From positions 496,001 to 560,000 of the forward strand of contig CAVZTJ010000003.1 in the NCBI GenBank assembly GCA_963778075.1: DNA of 64,000 nucleotides, in the 5' to 3' direction. The notes beneath the pieces are model-generated. The model had not been told where the DNA came from. It made no database searches and worked only from the letters and a program-made list of their open reading frames with translations. Source of the DNA: JASHPR01 sp963778075. Lineage in GTDB: Bacteria > Actinomycetota > Actinomycetes > Streptosporangiales > Streptosporangiaceae. Numbering within the stretch: the stretch's first letter is position 1; each line of letters opens with the position of its first letter. A program made the translations under genes and the position numbers. Below, one piece after another: positions 8,211 to 16,824 of this stretch.

Positions 8211-9338
8211 CCGGCGGTAGAACGGCAACGGCACCACGTCGGCGGGCTCCGCGTTGCCCCTGACGTCGATGGCGAGCCGATTGGGCCCGCCGTCCTGCCC
8301 GGCCTGGCGTGCCTCGAGCGCGACGCCGGGCTCGACGTAGGCCATAGCGATCGGCCTGCCGAGCGTCGGCGACGGGGCCCCGCTGGTCACGGTCCCGCAT
8401 GCGGCCTCGTCCCAGAGGACGTCGTAGCCGTGTCTCGGCACCCGCCTGGACCGGCTGACGAGGCCGACCAGCTCGCGTTGCGGCGTTGCCGCGGCACGCT
8501 CCTCGAGCGCCGCGCGGCCGACGAAGTCGCCGGGCTTGTCGAGCTTGACCACCCGGCCAAGCCCGGCGTCGAACGGGGTTAGGTTCGGCCCGAGCTCGTT
8601 GCCATAGAGCGGCATCCCGGCCTCGAGCCGGAGCGTGTCCCGTGCGGACAGGCCGGCCGGGAGCAGCCCGTGACCCTCGCCGGCCTCGGTCAGCGCCGTC
8701 CAGATCGGCTCGGCGTCCTGCGGCGCGGTGAACAGCTCGAACCCATCCTCGCCGGTATAGCCGGTCCGCGCCAGCAGGATGTCCCGGCCGGCGACGGTCG
8801 CCGGATAGCTGGCGTAATACTTCACCGCACCAAGATCGGCGTTGGTCAGCGGGGTCAGGATCGACGTCGCGTTCGGGCCCTGAATCGCGATCAGCGCATG
8901 CTCGTCGGTCCGGTCCGCGACCTGGGCACCAGCGCCTGCCCGGTCGGTCAGCGCCTTGGCGACGACGTCGGTGTTGGCCGCGTTGGCGACGACAAGGAAC
9001 TCGGCGTCGGCGAGCCGGTAGACGATGAGATCGTCGAGGATGCCGCCGTCCGGGGCGCAGATCATCGTGTACCTGGCGCGGCCGGGGACGAGCGCGGAGG
9101 GCTGGCCGACCAGCGCGTAGTCCAGCGCCGCGGCGGCGCCGGGCCCGGTCACCATGATCTCGCCCATGTGCGAGAGGTCGAAGAGCCCGGCCGCCGTGCG
9201 GACGGCGTTGTGCTCGGCCGTCTCGCTGCCGTAGCGCAGTGGCATCAGCCACCCGGCGAATCCGGTCAGCGTCGCGCCGAGGCGCTCGTGCACGCTGGTC
9301 AGCGGCGTGCGGCGGAGCAGCGCATGCGGGTCTGTCAT
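8196..9338 (-). CDS. gcvT: glycine cleavage system T protein (aminomethyltransferase)
   Basis: 380 residues. It transfers the methylene of H-bound aminomethyl to tetrahydrofolate, releasing ammonia. The N-terminal folate domain has RTAAGLFDLSHMGEI and VVANAANTD. ARTGYTGEDGFELF, ARDTLRLEAGMPLYGNEL and the C-terminal barrel GTVTSGAPSPTLGRPIAMAYV are all present. The start ATG at 9338 gives the family N-terminus (TPLTSVHERLGA). A longer in-frame opening to 9542 encodes nothing family-like. It is 34 bases upstream of gcvH and downstream of the FAD oxidoreductase. Confidence 0.95.
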   Translation of the reverse strand: MTDPHALLRRTPLTSVHERLGATLTGFAGWLMPLRYGSETAEHNAVRTAAGLFDLSHMGEIMVTGPGAAAALDYALVGQPSALVPGRARYTMICAPDGGILDDLIVYRLADAEFLVVANAANTDVVAKALTDRAGAGAQVADRTDEHALIAIQGPNATSILTPLTNADLGAVKYYASYPATVAGRDILLARTGYTGEDGFELFTAPQDAEPIWTALTEAGEGHGLLPAGLSARDTLRLEAGMPLYGNELGPNLTPFDAGLGRVVKLDKPGDFVGRAALEERAAATPQRELVGLVSRSRRVPRHGYDVLWDEAACGTVTSGAPSPTLGRPIAMAYVEPGVALEARQAGQDGGPNRLAIDVRGNAEPADVVPLPFYRRTPKS

Positions 9339-9433
9339 CTGCGCTCCATGGCCGGGTGGCACCTCTCGACAGCGTCCGTTCGGGCGGCCGGCGCGATCGA
9401 ACGTCAAGCCGTGGCGCCCCGGCTGGAGCCAGC

Positions 9434-10782
9434 CTACCGATCGCGGGGCGGGCCGCCGACCTCGCTGGCCGCTTCGTCCCAGGTCTTCCCGATAAGCGAG
9501 TCTCCCGATAACGCGGCTTCGCGGTCGGCGGCGGACCGCCAACGGTCAGATCGGCCAGGACGGCGGCGGCGGCCCGGCGGCCGGAGACGAGCGCGCCCTG
9601 GATCGACGGGGTGTCCCGGTGATCGCCGCACACATACCGGCCAGGGCCGAGCCGGACCGGACGCCGCAGCGGCTGGCCGGTCGGGAAGACCGGCAGGGCC
9701 CGGGGAATTGGATAAGCGCCGAGCAATTCCCAGTCGCGTGTGCTGGTCTGATAGAGGCGTGCCAGACAGGTGCGGACCTGCGGTTCCAGGGAGCCGTCGG
9801 ATCGGCCCGGCACCGAAGCGGCAACCAGCGCGGCATCAGCGGGGGCGTAGCCCGGCGCAGCCTCGCTCAGGACCACGGCATTGATCAGCAGATCGGTCAT
9901 GCCGTCGAGAACCAGGATCGGCGAGCCCAGCGGGGAGCCCCCGACCTTGTAGTAGAACGTGGTGACCGAATGCCACGACGGGCCATCGAGTCCCGGCACC
10001 AGCCGCGCGGCGGCCGTGCCGTCGGTGGCGACCACCACCGCCCTGGCCCGGATGTCCTCGCCGTCGCTGGTTCGCATCCCGGAGTCGCTGACATCGGTGA
10101 TCTTGGTCTGCAGGCGCAGCGTCCCGGCCGGCAGCCCGGCGGCCAGCTGGCGTGGCAGTTCCTGCATGCCCGCCTCCGGCAGCGCGCCGCCACCGCGCAG
10201 GAAGCTGCGCCAGATGAGGTGGAACATCCGCGCCTGGGTGGCCAGGGCGGGGTCGAGGAAGACCCCGGCCAGAAACGGCCGCATGACCTCGCTGATCGTG
10301 CTGGGCAACAGCCTCCGCTGCAGCTCCTCGGCCGTCGTGACGGCAGGGTCGATGGCCCGGATCACCGGGTCCGGCGCGAGCAGGTCTCTTGCTGACAGAG
10401 CGGTCAGCGCCGCGACGTCCGCGGAATGCTCGCGCAGGAATCTTGCGGACCCGCCCATCGCGTGCCCGGCGTGCCACGGTGCTGCCAGCCACCTCCTGCC
10501 GCTGGGCGTCACGGCCAGCGCCCCGCGCGTCAATGGCCGCAGCCGCAGTGCCGCGAGGTCGGCCTGCCGGCGCAGCTCGGGATATGACGGCAGCAGGACC
10601 TGGAATCCGCGATCCAGCAGGAACCCGTCGACTCTGTCGGTGCGGACCCGGCCGCCGACGTCGTCGCCGGCCTCGCACACGGTGACCGAGAGCCCGGCCC
10701 GGTGCAGTTCGCGGGCCGCGCTAAGCCCGGCGAGCCCAGCGCCCGCGATGGCGACGTCACAGGTGCTGGTGCTGGCCGTCAT
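9434..10782 (-). CDS. FAD-dependent amine-oxidase/protoporphyrinogen-oxidase-like protein, probable frameshift near its end
   Basis: The N-terminal dinucleotide fold VAIAGAGLAGLSAARELHRA (residues ~10-30) with EAGDDVGGRVRTD binds FAD. Family-typical FLAGVFLDP, VVVATDGTAAARLV and the C-terminal FAD clasp VCGDHRDTPSIQGALVSGRR (~390-410) are present, so about 415 residues match NAD(P)/FAD oxidoreductases of the phytoene-desaturase/amine-oxidase group. After TVGG (near 9535) this frame stays open to 8176, straight through gcvT in another frame. A one-step shift instead gives an acidic tail ending at 9434, which I favour. Its ATG overlaps the cytochrome b stop by four bases. Confidence 0.7.
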
Positions 10783-12563
10783 CGCCTCGGTCGCCCTTCA
10801 GTATCCGGCGTGGCCGGGACGCGGGCACCCCGCCCTTGCCCGTTGCCTGCGTGCCCGTTGCCTGCGTGCCCGTTGCCTGCGTGCCCGTTGCCTGCGTGCC
10901 CGTTGCCAGGCGTGCCGTAGCCGTTGGCGTGGCCGTTCAGCGGGACGCCCTCGGTGAGCACCTTGTTCAGCCGCAGCCGCAGTCGGCCCAGCCGGCCGCG
11001 CAGCTCAGGCGGCGGCACCCCGGGCCCCCCGTCGGCCGCGTCGGCGCCGTTGGCCCCGGCGCCCCCGTCGGCCGCGTCGGCGCCGTTGGCCCCGGCGCCC
11101 CCGTCGGCCCCGACCGGCAGTGCCACGGGTTGCCTGGCCTCGATGGCCAGTGCCGCGTATTCCTCCTCGCTGAGCGGCCTGGTCTCCTCGACGTACTCGC
11201 CGCTCGGCAGCTGACGGATGATTCCTGTTTCCACGCCGTGCTCCATCAGGTGTAGGTCCTTGCGCTGCAGCCCAAGGCAGATCCGCTTCGTCACGATGTA
11301 GGCGAGCACCGGCGCGACCACCACCGCCCAGCGCGCGATCTCGGTCGTCAGGTACAGGGAGATGCCGATGTGGTCGGCGATGATGTCGTTGGCGCCCTCG
11401 GCCCAGAACACCCCGTAGAAGGTGATCGCGGCGACGCCGATCGCGGTGCGGGTCGCAGCGTTGCGTGGCCGGTCGTTGAGGTGATGCTCGCTCTTATCGC
11501 CGGTGGCCCACCGTTCGAGGAACGGCCAGAAGGCCGCCAGGGTGAAGAAGACAGCGAGCGGGACGATCGTCGGGATCAGCACGTTCCAGGCCACGGTGTG
11601 GCCCCATGCGTCCCAGGTCCAGTTCGGGAAGATCCGCAGGGTTCCCTCGAGGAACCCCATATAGAAGTCAGGCTGAGAGCCGGCTGAGATCGCTGCGGGT
11701 GTGTACTGGCCGTACAGCCAGATGGGATTGATCTGGGCGAACGTCGAGGCGAGCGCCAGGGCAGCGAACGTGAAGAAGAAGAACGCCCCGGTCTTGGCCA
11801 TGAAGTACGGGTACATCGGCTGGCCGACCACGTTGGTGTTCGTGCGGCCCTTGCCCGGCATCTGGGTGTGCTTCTGGAACACCATGATGAACAGGTGCGC
11901 GGAGATCAGCGCCAGCAGCAGTCCCGGGATCACGAGCACGTGCAGGATGTACAGCCTCGGGATGATGTCGCTGCCCGGGTAGGCGCCGCCGAACAGGAAG
12001 AATGCCAGGTAGCTGCCGACCACTGGGATCGCGAGGAGGACGCCGTACAGCACCCGGAGCCCGACGCCGGACAGCAGGTCGTCGGGCAGCGAGTAGCCGA
12101 ACAGCCCCTCCACCATGCCCAGGGTGAACAGCACGATCCCGATCAGCCAGTTCACCTCACGCGGCTTGCGGTACGCCCCGGTGAAGAAGATCCGGATCAT
12201 GTGGGCCATGATCGCGGCCATGAACAAATCGGCGGCCCAGTGGTGGATCTGACGTATCAGCAGGCCGCCGCGGACGTCGAAGCTGATGTTCAGCGTGGAG
12301 GCGTACGCCTCGCTCATCCGCACGCCGTCGAGGTTGTGGTAGCTGCCGTGGTAGACCACGTCGGTCATGCTCGGCTGGAAGAACAGCGTCAAGAACGTCC
12401 CGGTCAGCAGCAAGATGATGAACGAGTACAGCGCGATCTCACCCAGCAGGAACGACCAGTGGTCTGGGAAGACCTTGCGCAGCAGGACCCGGACGCCCCT
12501 GGCGCCGTGGAATCTGTCGTCCAGCGCCCTGCCGACGCCGTCAAGCGCCCGGTCGACGTTCAT
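10779..12563 (-). CDS. stand-alone cytochrome b (QcrB-like) with a repeat tail
   Basis: 594 residues, eight or more membrane helices. The heme-ligand histidines of cytochrome b are present: H107 (or H108) and H121 in RQIHHWAADLF/AHMIRIFFTGAYR, and H208 and H223 in HVLVIPGLLLALISAHLF. The quinol-site motif is PDFY (298-301) where canonical QcrB has PDWY/PEWY. It lacks the qcrC and qcrA neighbours of the main bc1 complex and is followed by an FAD oxidase gene, so it may serve a dedicated electron-transfer chain. Residues from ~490 are Gly/Ala/Asp repeats and GNGHA repeats. It probably starts an operon with the small membrane protein upstream. Confidence 0.85.
   Translation of the reverse strand: MNVDRALDGVGRALDDRFHGARGVRVLLRKVFPDHWSFLLGEIALYSFIILLLTGTFLTLFFQPSMTDVVYHGSYHNLDGVRMSEAYASTLNISFDVRGGLLIRQIHHWAADLFMAAIMAHMIRIFFTGAYRKPREVNWLIGIVLFTLGMVEGLFGYSLPDDLLSGVGLRVLYGVLLAIPVVGSYLAFFLFGGAYPGSDIIPRLYILHVLVIPGLLLALISAHLFIMVFQKHTQMPGKGRTNTNVVGQPMYPYFMAKTGAFFFFTFAALALASTFAQINPIWLYGQYTPAAISAGSQPDFYMGFLEGTLRIFPNWTWDAWGHTVAWNVLIPTIVPLAVFFTLAAFWPFLERWATGDKSEHHLNDRPRNAATRTAIGVAAITFYGVFWAEGANDIIADHIGISLYLTTEIARWAVVVAPVLAYIVTKRICLGLQRKDLHLMEHGVETGIIRQLPSGEYVEETRPLSEEEYAALAIEARQPVALPVGADGGAGANGADAADGGAGANGADAADGGPGVPPPELRGRLGRLRLRLNKVLTEGVPLNGHANGYGTPGNGHAGNGHAGNGHAGNGHAGNGQGRGARVPATPDTEGRPRR
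10839..10912 (-). repeat. 15-bp tandem repeat in the cytochrome b tail
   Basis: Four exact units of CCCGTTGCCTGCGTG plus a fifth variant, encoding GNGHA repeats. Further upstream in the same gene (about 11028-11103) a 36-bp unit encoding a DGGAGANGADAA-type sequence is duplicated. Confidence 0.85.
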
Positions 12564-12581
12564 GAGGCCTGCTCCGAGCCC

Positions 12582-12797
12582 TCACCGGCCCTCATCGATC
12601 TTGATCGCGTTGCCGAGAGCCATGAACGTGGGAGCCCACAGGCCGACGTAGATGCCCCACCGGTCGGCCTTCTCCCCGGGCGCATCCTCCATCCTGCGGG
12701 AGGCGGCCCATGCGGCAACGCTCGCCCCGATCGAGGCCACGGCAGCGAGGTAGGCCACGTCGCTGGTGATGCCGAGGTCGCGCAGAAACTTGATCAC
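12582..12797 (-). CDS. small two-helix membrane protein
   Basis: 71 residues, two hydrophobic segments (about 14-32 and 48-62) flanking a charged loop (RRMEDAPGEKADR). It is not a family I can name. It is the first gene of the minus-strand run, 18 bases before cytochrome b, and its start faces the MerR-DICT gene across about 100 bases. The spacing suggests a small accessory subunit of the cytochrome b protein. Confidence 0.65.
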   Translation of the reverse strand: MIKFLRDLGITSDVAYLAAVASIGASVAAWAASRRMEDAPGEKADRWGIYVGLWAPTFMALGNAIKIDEGR

Positions 12798-12877
12798 GTC
12801 TCGTTCCCTCCCGTCCGGCCGCCGTCGGCGGCGTCCGGAGCCATGGGCTCGCCCCGCTGGCAGCCCAGTTCGTCAAG

Positions 12878-12910
12878 ATGACTAACTTTGGATAATCACC
12901 ATGACTAACT
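12878..12910. promoter_or_regulatory. divergent promoter with paired ATGACTAACT repeats
   Basis: The 10-bp sequence ATGACTAACT occurs at 12878-12887 and 12901-12910, 23 bp apart (about two helix turns). The second copy includes the ATG of the MerR gene. GATAAT at 12891-12896 is placed to start transcription at or next to that ATG, so the regulator mRNA would be leaderless. The repeats lie between the regulator and the cytochrome b operon and are the natural candidate site for the MerR protein. Confidence 0.5.
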
Positions 12911-13821
12911 CTAACGCACGCCCCGGTCGGGCCCGGACAGGGTCGGCGCTGCTGACGATCCGCGAGGTCTCGGAACGGACCGGGATCCCGGTTGCCGGGC
13001 TGCGGAACTGGGAGCGGCGGTACGGCCTGCCCAAGCCCGAGCGCTCGGCGGGCGGCCAGCGCAGGTACAGAGAGTCAGACTGCGCCGTGCTCGCTGAAGT
13101 GCTCCGCGGCCGTGATCGCGGCCTTTCCATGCCCGCCGCCATCGCGCAGGCGACCGCGGCCGCCCCGGAGACGTCGGTGTTCGCAGGACTGCGCCGTCGC
13201 CACCCGGAGCTGCGAGCTCATGTCATGCCCAAGGCCATCCTGCTGGCGCTGACCCGGGCCATCGAGGACGAATGCTGCGCCAAAGCACAGCGGCCGATCC
13301 TGGTCGGCTGCTTCCAGGAGCAGCGGTTCTACGCTGCCGCCCGGGCACGCTGGGCCGGCCTGGCCCGGACCGCGGAGCGCACGCTGGTCTTCGCCGATTT
13401 CACGCGTGCACGTGAGCGGCCCGGCCCGATCAGCGAGATTCCCATCCCGCAAGGCTCCCCGGTGCAGCGCGAATGGGCCCTGTTGTGCGACGCTCCCGAC
13501 CTGCCGGCCTGCGTGACCGGATGGGAACACCCTGGGCAGGAGGGCAAGCCGGACGCCGACCGGGTATTCGAAGCGCTCTGGTCGGTGGACCCAGCCGTGG
13601 TCCGCAGCGCCACCATGATCGCTGCCGGGCTCGCCGAGGCCGCCAGCCCTGGCCGTTTTTCGCCGCTCCAGGCGCGGCTGGCCGAGTCGGCCGCCCCCGG
13701 TTCCGCCGACCTGCATAGGGCCAGCGGCCTGCTGGAACGCACTCTTGACTACCTGACGGCGAGATGGGCTGAAGGCCACGGGCCGGCTGGAACTCTGTCA
13801 GGCCGCGGGCCAGAATCGTGA
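12901..13821 (+). CDS. MerR-family regulator with C-terminal DICT sensory domain
   Basis: 306 residues. The N-terminal winged helix has LTIREVSERTGIPVAGLRNW and RYGLPKPERSAGGQRRYRE (about 18-60). The middle (about 95-230) fits the DICT domain found in diguanylate cyclases, two-component proteins and actinobacterial MerR proteins: HVMPKAILLALTRAIEDE, VGCFQEQRFY, TLVFADF and EWALLCDAPDLPACVTGWE. It is divergent from the cytochrome b/FAD oxidase operon and likely controls it. It is followed three bases later by a pterin dehydratase. The signal is unknown; redox or light are guesses from context. Confidence 0.8.
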   Translation: MTNSNARPGRARTGSALLTIREVSERTGIPVAGLRNWERRYGLPKPERSAGGQRRYRESDCAVLAEVLRGRDRGLSMPAAIAQATAAAPETSVFAGLRRRHPELRAHVMPKAILLALTRAIEDECCAKAQRPILVGCFQEQRFYAAARARWAGLARTAERTLVFADFTRARERPGPISEIPIPQGSPVQREWALLCDAPDLPACVTGWEHPGQEGKPDADRVFEALWSVDPAVVRSATMIAAGLAEAASPGRFSPLQARLAESAAPGSADLHRASGLLERTLDYLTARWAEGHGPAGTLSGRGPES

Positions 13822-13824
13822 GAC

Positions 13825-14103
13825 ATGGGACTGCTTACCGAAGATGAGATCACCGGCCGGCTGGCCGGTGTGCCTGGCTGGACACGCCAGGGCGACAGCA
13901 TCGTCACGACGGTTACGGAGAGTGACTTCAAGGAGGCGATGCTCTTTGTCGGGGCAGTGGCGTACGTGGCCGAGCGGGCCAACCACCACCCGGACATCCT
14001 GATCGAATGGAACAAGGTGACGTTGACGCTGTCGACGCACTCGGCCGGGGGCCTCACCGGCGCCGACTTCGATCTGGCCCGGGTGATCAACGCGCTGAGC
14101 TGA
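13825..14103 (+). CDS. pterin-4a-carbinolamine dehydratase
   Basis: 92 residues, normal length. It dehydrates 4a-hydroxytetrahydropterins (or recycles related pterins). The signature ERANHHPDILIEWNKVTLTL carries the catalytic His pair, and the N-terminal LLTEDEITGRL and the C-terminal GGLTGADFDLARVIN fit the family. It begins three bases after the MerR-DICT stop, so it is cotranscribed and probably translationally coupled. With gcvT on the other side of the regulator it gives the locus a pterin/folate flavour. Confidence 0.9.
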   Translation: MGLLTEDEITGRLAGVPGWTRQGDSIVTTVTESDFKEAMLFVGAVAYVAERANHHPDILIEWNKVTLTLSTHSAGGLTGADFDLARVINALS

Positions 14104-14175
14104 GGCGCCGCCCCCGGAGCCCTGGCGTGCGGCCCGCGGCAATCGCCGCCCGGGCCGGTGCGAATACTGCCTTCG

Positions 14176-14217
14176 CCTGTGGACGGCGCCACGCCCCCGG
14201 GTGGCGCCGTCCACAGG
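14176..14217 (+). terminator. perfect 17-bp hairpin after the pterin dehydratase
   Basis: The arms CCTGTGGACGGCGCCAC and GTGGCGCCGTCCACAGG pair perfectly around an 8-base loop, 72 bases after the stop. No T-run follows. Confidence 0.75.
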
Positions 14218-14740
14218 ACGAAGATCCCACCGCTCGTCGCGACCCTCGTGCGCTCAGCGCGTGACGGCCTCCGGCGATCGCGCCGGTGCGCGCCCGGCCG
14301 GGACGACGGTCCCCCTCCGCGACTCGCGGTTCCCCCGTTCCCGCGCGGTGCCGGTCCGTGGCCCGGGTCGCCTGCTCATGACCCGGTTGAGGGTCATGGC
14401 CAGATGGGCCTCGGACCTCGCTGACCCGGTAGTGGCCTGGACTCCTGGCCCCCGAGTGCCGCGCGGGGTTCTAGTTATACACGCTGCACTGAGTCGACTA
14501 CAGCTAGTTATGACAACAGGTTGGCTAGAGGACTGCTGCGGCGTCAGAGCGTCCACCCATGCGATGAATTGGCAGGTCAGAGCCTGATTGCGGCAGTGAA
14601 ACCCGGACTCCGACCGTTCCGGCCCGCCGCTTGTTGCGGTGGACAGGCCGCGCTTCGTGACTGGGCACGGGGGAGTGGCCCCGCCGTCGACTAGCCTGAT
14701 CGGCGACGGACGGAGTCGACAGTACGGAGGCGGCAGCAGC
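14218..14740. other. long intergenic region without a convincing gene
   Basis: I see no frame with family-like protein here. CTAGTTAT occurs at 14471-14478 and 14504-14511 in a locally AT-rich patch, which may be a promoter/operator for the membrane gene downstream. GGAGG at 14726-14730 is its ribosome binding site. Confidence 0.4.
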
Positions 14741-15340
14741 GTGGCGATCGTGGCGCTGATCCTCTACGTGGTCACCGCGGCAGCGGGGGTTTCCCTGCTG
14801 GGCACCGGTGGTGCGGCCAGGCGCCGTGAGGCCGAGGCGGAAGCGGCTGAGGCGGAAGCGGCTGAGGCAGCGGGCACCAAGGAAGCCGCCGCGGGCGCCG
14901 AGACGACGCTGGCGACGGCGCAGGCCACGCCGGCGGCCGCCGAGACCGTCCGTGCGCCGGGCCTCCAGGCGAGACTCGCTGCAGTGCCGCTCACGGCCGA
15001 CGGGAAACCGCCGCCCGGTCCCAAGGTCAAGGTGGTCGCGCCGCCCGGCGAGCACCCGCTGCTGGAGTTCAGTCATCCGGCGCTCGCGTTCACCGGTCTG
15101 GCCTGCTGGTTCATGTACGTGTTCGTGCGCTACACGCCGTTCGCCTGGATCTCCTTCGGCATCCTGATGGTCGCGATCGCCATCGGGTTCACCTGGCTGG
15201 TGCACAACATGCGAGCGGCCAGGCACCGCTTTAAGGGCGCCTGGCACTTCCCGCCGCGCCTGGTCTTGCTGCACGGCACGGCGGCCGCCGTCGCGATCCT
15301 GCTCTCCGTGCTGACCGCGCTCTCGGCGAGCCATGTCTGA
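14741..15340 (+). CDS. hypothetical four-helix membrane protein
   Basis: 199 residues from a GTG start with a GGAGG box about 10 bases upstream; an ATG further upstream (14639) would add a non-conserved-looking leader. There is one N-terminal helix (about 2-22), an Ala/Glu-rich charged linker (about 28-75), then three helices in the last 100 residues, with WHFPPRLVLLHGT before the final one. I do not recognise a family. It stands alone between the pterin dehydratase and the convergent P450. Confidence 0.6.
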   Translation: MAIVALILYVVTAAAGVSLLGTGGAARRREAEAEAAEAEAAEAAGTKEAAAGAETTLATAQATPAAAETVRAPGLQARLAAVPLTADGKPPPGPKVKVVAPPGEHPLLEFSHPALAFTGLACWFMYVFVRYTPFAWISFGILMVAIAIGFTWLVHNMRAARHRFKGAWHFPPRLVLLHGTAAAVAILLSVLTALSASHV

Positions 15341-15415
15341 GGCGCAGGGCTGCCGACATTCGCCTGGCAGTGATCATCCGGCTAGATCACTGAAAGCAGG
15401 CGCGCTGGCTCTTGC

Positions 15416-16693
15416 TCAGCCGAACTCGCACGGCAGGTGCTTGATGCCGTTTATGAAGCTGGACAGCAGGTAGTCAGGCTCGCCGGCCGCCCGGATGTCG
15501 GGGACGCGGCTGAACAGCTCCCGCAGCATGGCCGTGATCTCGCGCCTGGCCAGGTGAGCGCCGAGGCAGAAGTGCGGCCCGGCCGAGCCGAAGCCCACGT
15601 GCGGGTTGGGTGAGCGGGTGATGTCGAAGCGTTCCGGGTCCTCGAAGACCGTGTCGTCGCGGTTGGCCGCCTGGTACAAGAGCGCGGCCTTGTCGCCCTG
15701 GCGGTAGGCGTGCCCGTTCATCACGGCGTCGCGGGTCACCGTGCGCCGCATCCAGATCACCGGTGAGACGTAACGGACTATCTCCTCGACCGCGGGGCCG
15801 ATCCGGCCCTCGAAGTCGGCCAGCAGCAGCTCACGCTGGTCGGGGTGCCGGGTAAACAGGTTCAGCGAATGCGAGATCGCGTTCCTGGTGGTCTCGTTGC
15901 CGGCCACCACGAGCAAGACGAAGAACGAGGCCAGCTCGGCCGGTGTGAGCTGCTCTCCGTCGATGTTGGCCGTGGCCAGGGCCGACACCAGGTCGTCCCT
16001 GGGTTCCGCCTGGCTGCGCTCGGCCAGGCCAGTTACCAGATCGGCGAGTTCCTGGCCGGCGGCGAGGATCTGCGTGATCGCCTCGTTCATGTCCTCGCTG
16101 ATGAACTCGGGATCAGCGCCGGAGAGGATGATGTTGGTGTTCTTCAGCACCATCGCGTAGTGCTCGTCGTTGACCCCCATCATCTCGCAGATGATCTTGA
16201 GGGGAAGCCTCGCCGACACGTGCTGCACGAAGTCGCAGGGCCCGGTCTGCTGCAGCTCGTCCACGATGCTGGCGGCCGTGCGCTGCACGTCTTCCTCGAA
16301 CTTCTTGATCATCTTCGGGGTGAATGCCCGGGATACGATCCGGCGCAGCCTGGCATGCCTGGGGTCATCCATGTTGATCATCGAGCCGAAGTACTCGTTG
16401 AACTCGGTCGGCAGGTCGATCAGGCTGGTCGCACCGTCGGCCGAGGAGAAGACCTCGGGGTTGCGACTCGCCTCGGTCACATCCGCGTGCCTGACCAGCG
16501 CGTAGTAACCACGCTCCGGCGTGCCGAACGGCGACTCGGGTGCCTCGAAGAACGGCGGCTGCGGCATGGCGCGCAGCTGCGCGAACGCGGCGTATCGCTC
16601 GGCGCGCGGCCGCTCCCAGAACTCGTTCTGCGACAGATCGAGCGGACCGCTGATGGGCTCGGGGCTGATGGGCTCGGGGGGTGAACTCGTCAC
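15416..16693 (-). CDS. cytochrome P450
   Basis: 425 residues. A haem monooxygenase, soluble, of the bacterial class similar in length and motifs to CYP124/125/142-like enzymes. The I-helix is VVAGNETTRNAISH, the ERR region EEIVRYVSPVIWMRR, and the haem loop GFGSAGPHFCLGAHLARRE (Cys 376 as ligand). The GTG at 16693 is chosen because the protein begins there (SSPPEPIS) with GGGAAGG upstream; the frame opens further but into the PKS spacer. It follows the PKS-like gene by 131 bases on the same strand and may oxidise its product or partner. The redox partner is not in the window. Confidence 0.85.
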   Translation of the reverse strand: MTSSPPEPISPEPISGPLDLSQNEFWERPRAERYAAFAQLRAMPQPPFFEAPESPFGTPERGYYALVRHADVTEASRNPEVFSSADGATSLIDLPTEFNEYFGSMINMDDPRHARLRRIVSRAFTPKMIKKFEEDVQRTAASIVDELQQTGPCDFVQHVSARLPLKIICEMMGVNDEHYAMVLKNTNIILSGADPEFISEDMNEAITQILAAGQELADLVTGLAERSQAEPRDDLVSALATANIDGEQLTPAELASFFVLLVVAGNETTRNAISHSLNLFTRHPDQRELLLADFEGRIGPAVEEIVRYVSPVIWMRRTVTRDAVMNGHAYRQGDKAALLYQAANRDDTVFEDPERFDITRSPNPHVGFGSAGPHFCLGAHLARREITAMLRELFSRVPDIRAAGEPDYLLSSFINGIKHLPCEFG

Positions 16694-16824
16694 GGCGGCG
16701 GCCTTCCCGACTAGAACTCCGTTCGGTTCCCCATAGTGGCACCCCCGGAGATGTCGGGAAAGGTCCGGCCCCGCCTCCGCGCTGATCGCTGAGTGCTTGG
16801 CGCTGAGTGCTGGCTGCTGGCTGC

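Noticed and set aside
14104..14640. tRNA or small RNA gene in the long gap
   Set aside because: No cloverleaf-compatible arms or T-loop sequence found by eye; only a terminator hairpin and short repeats.
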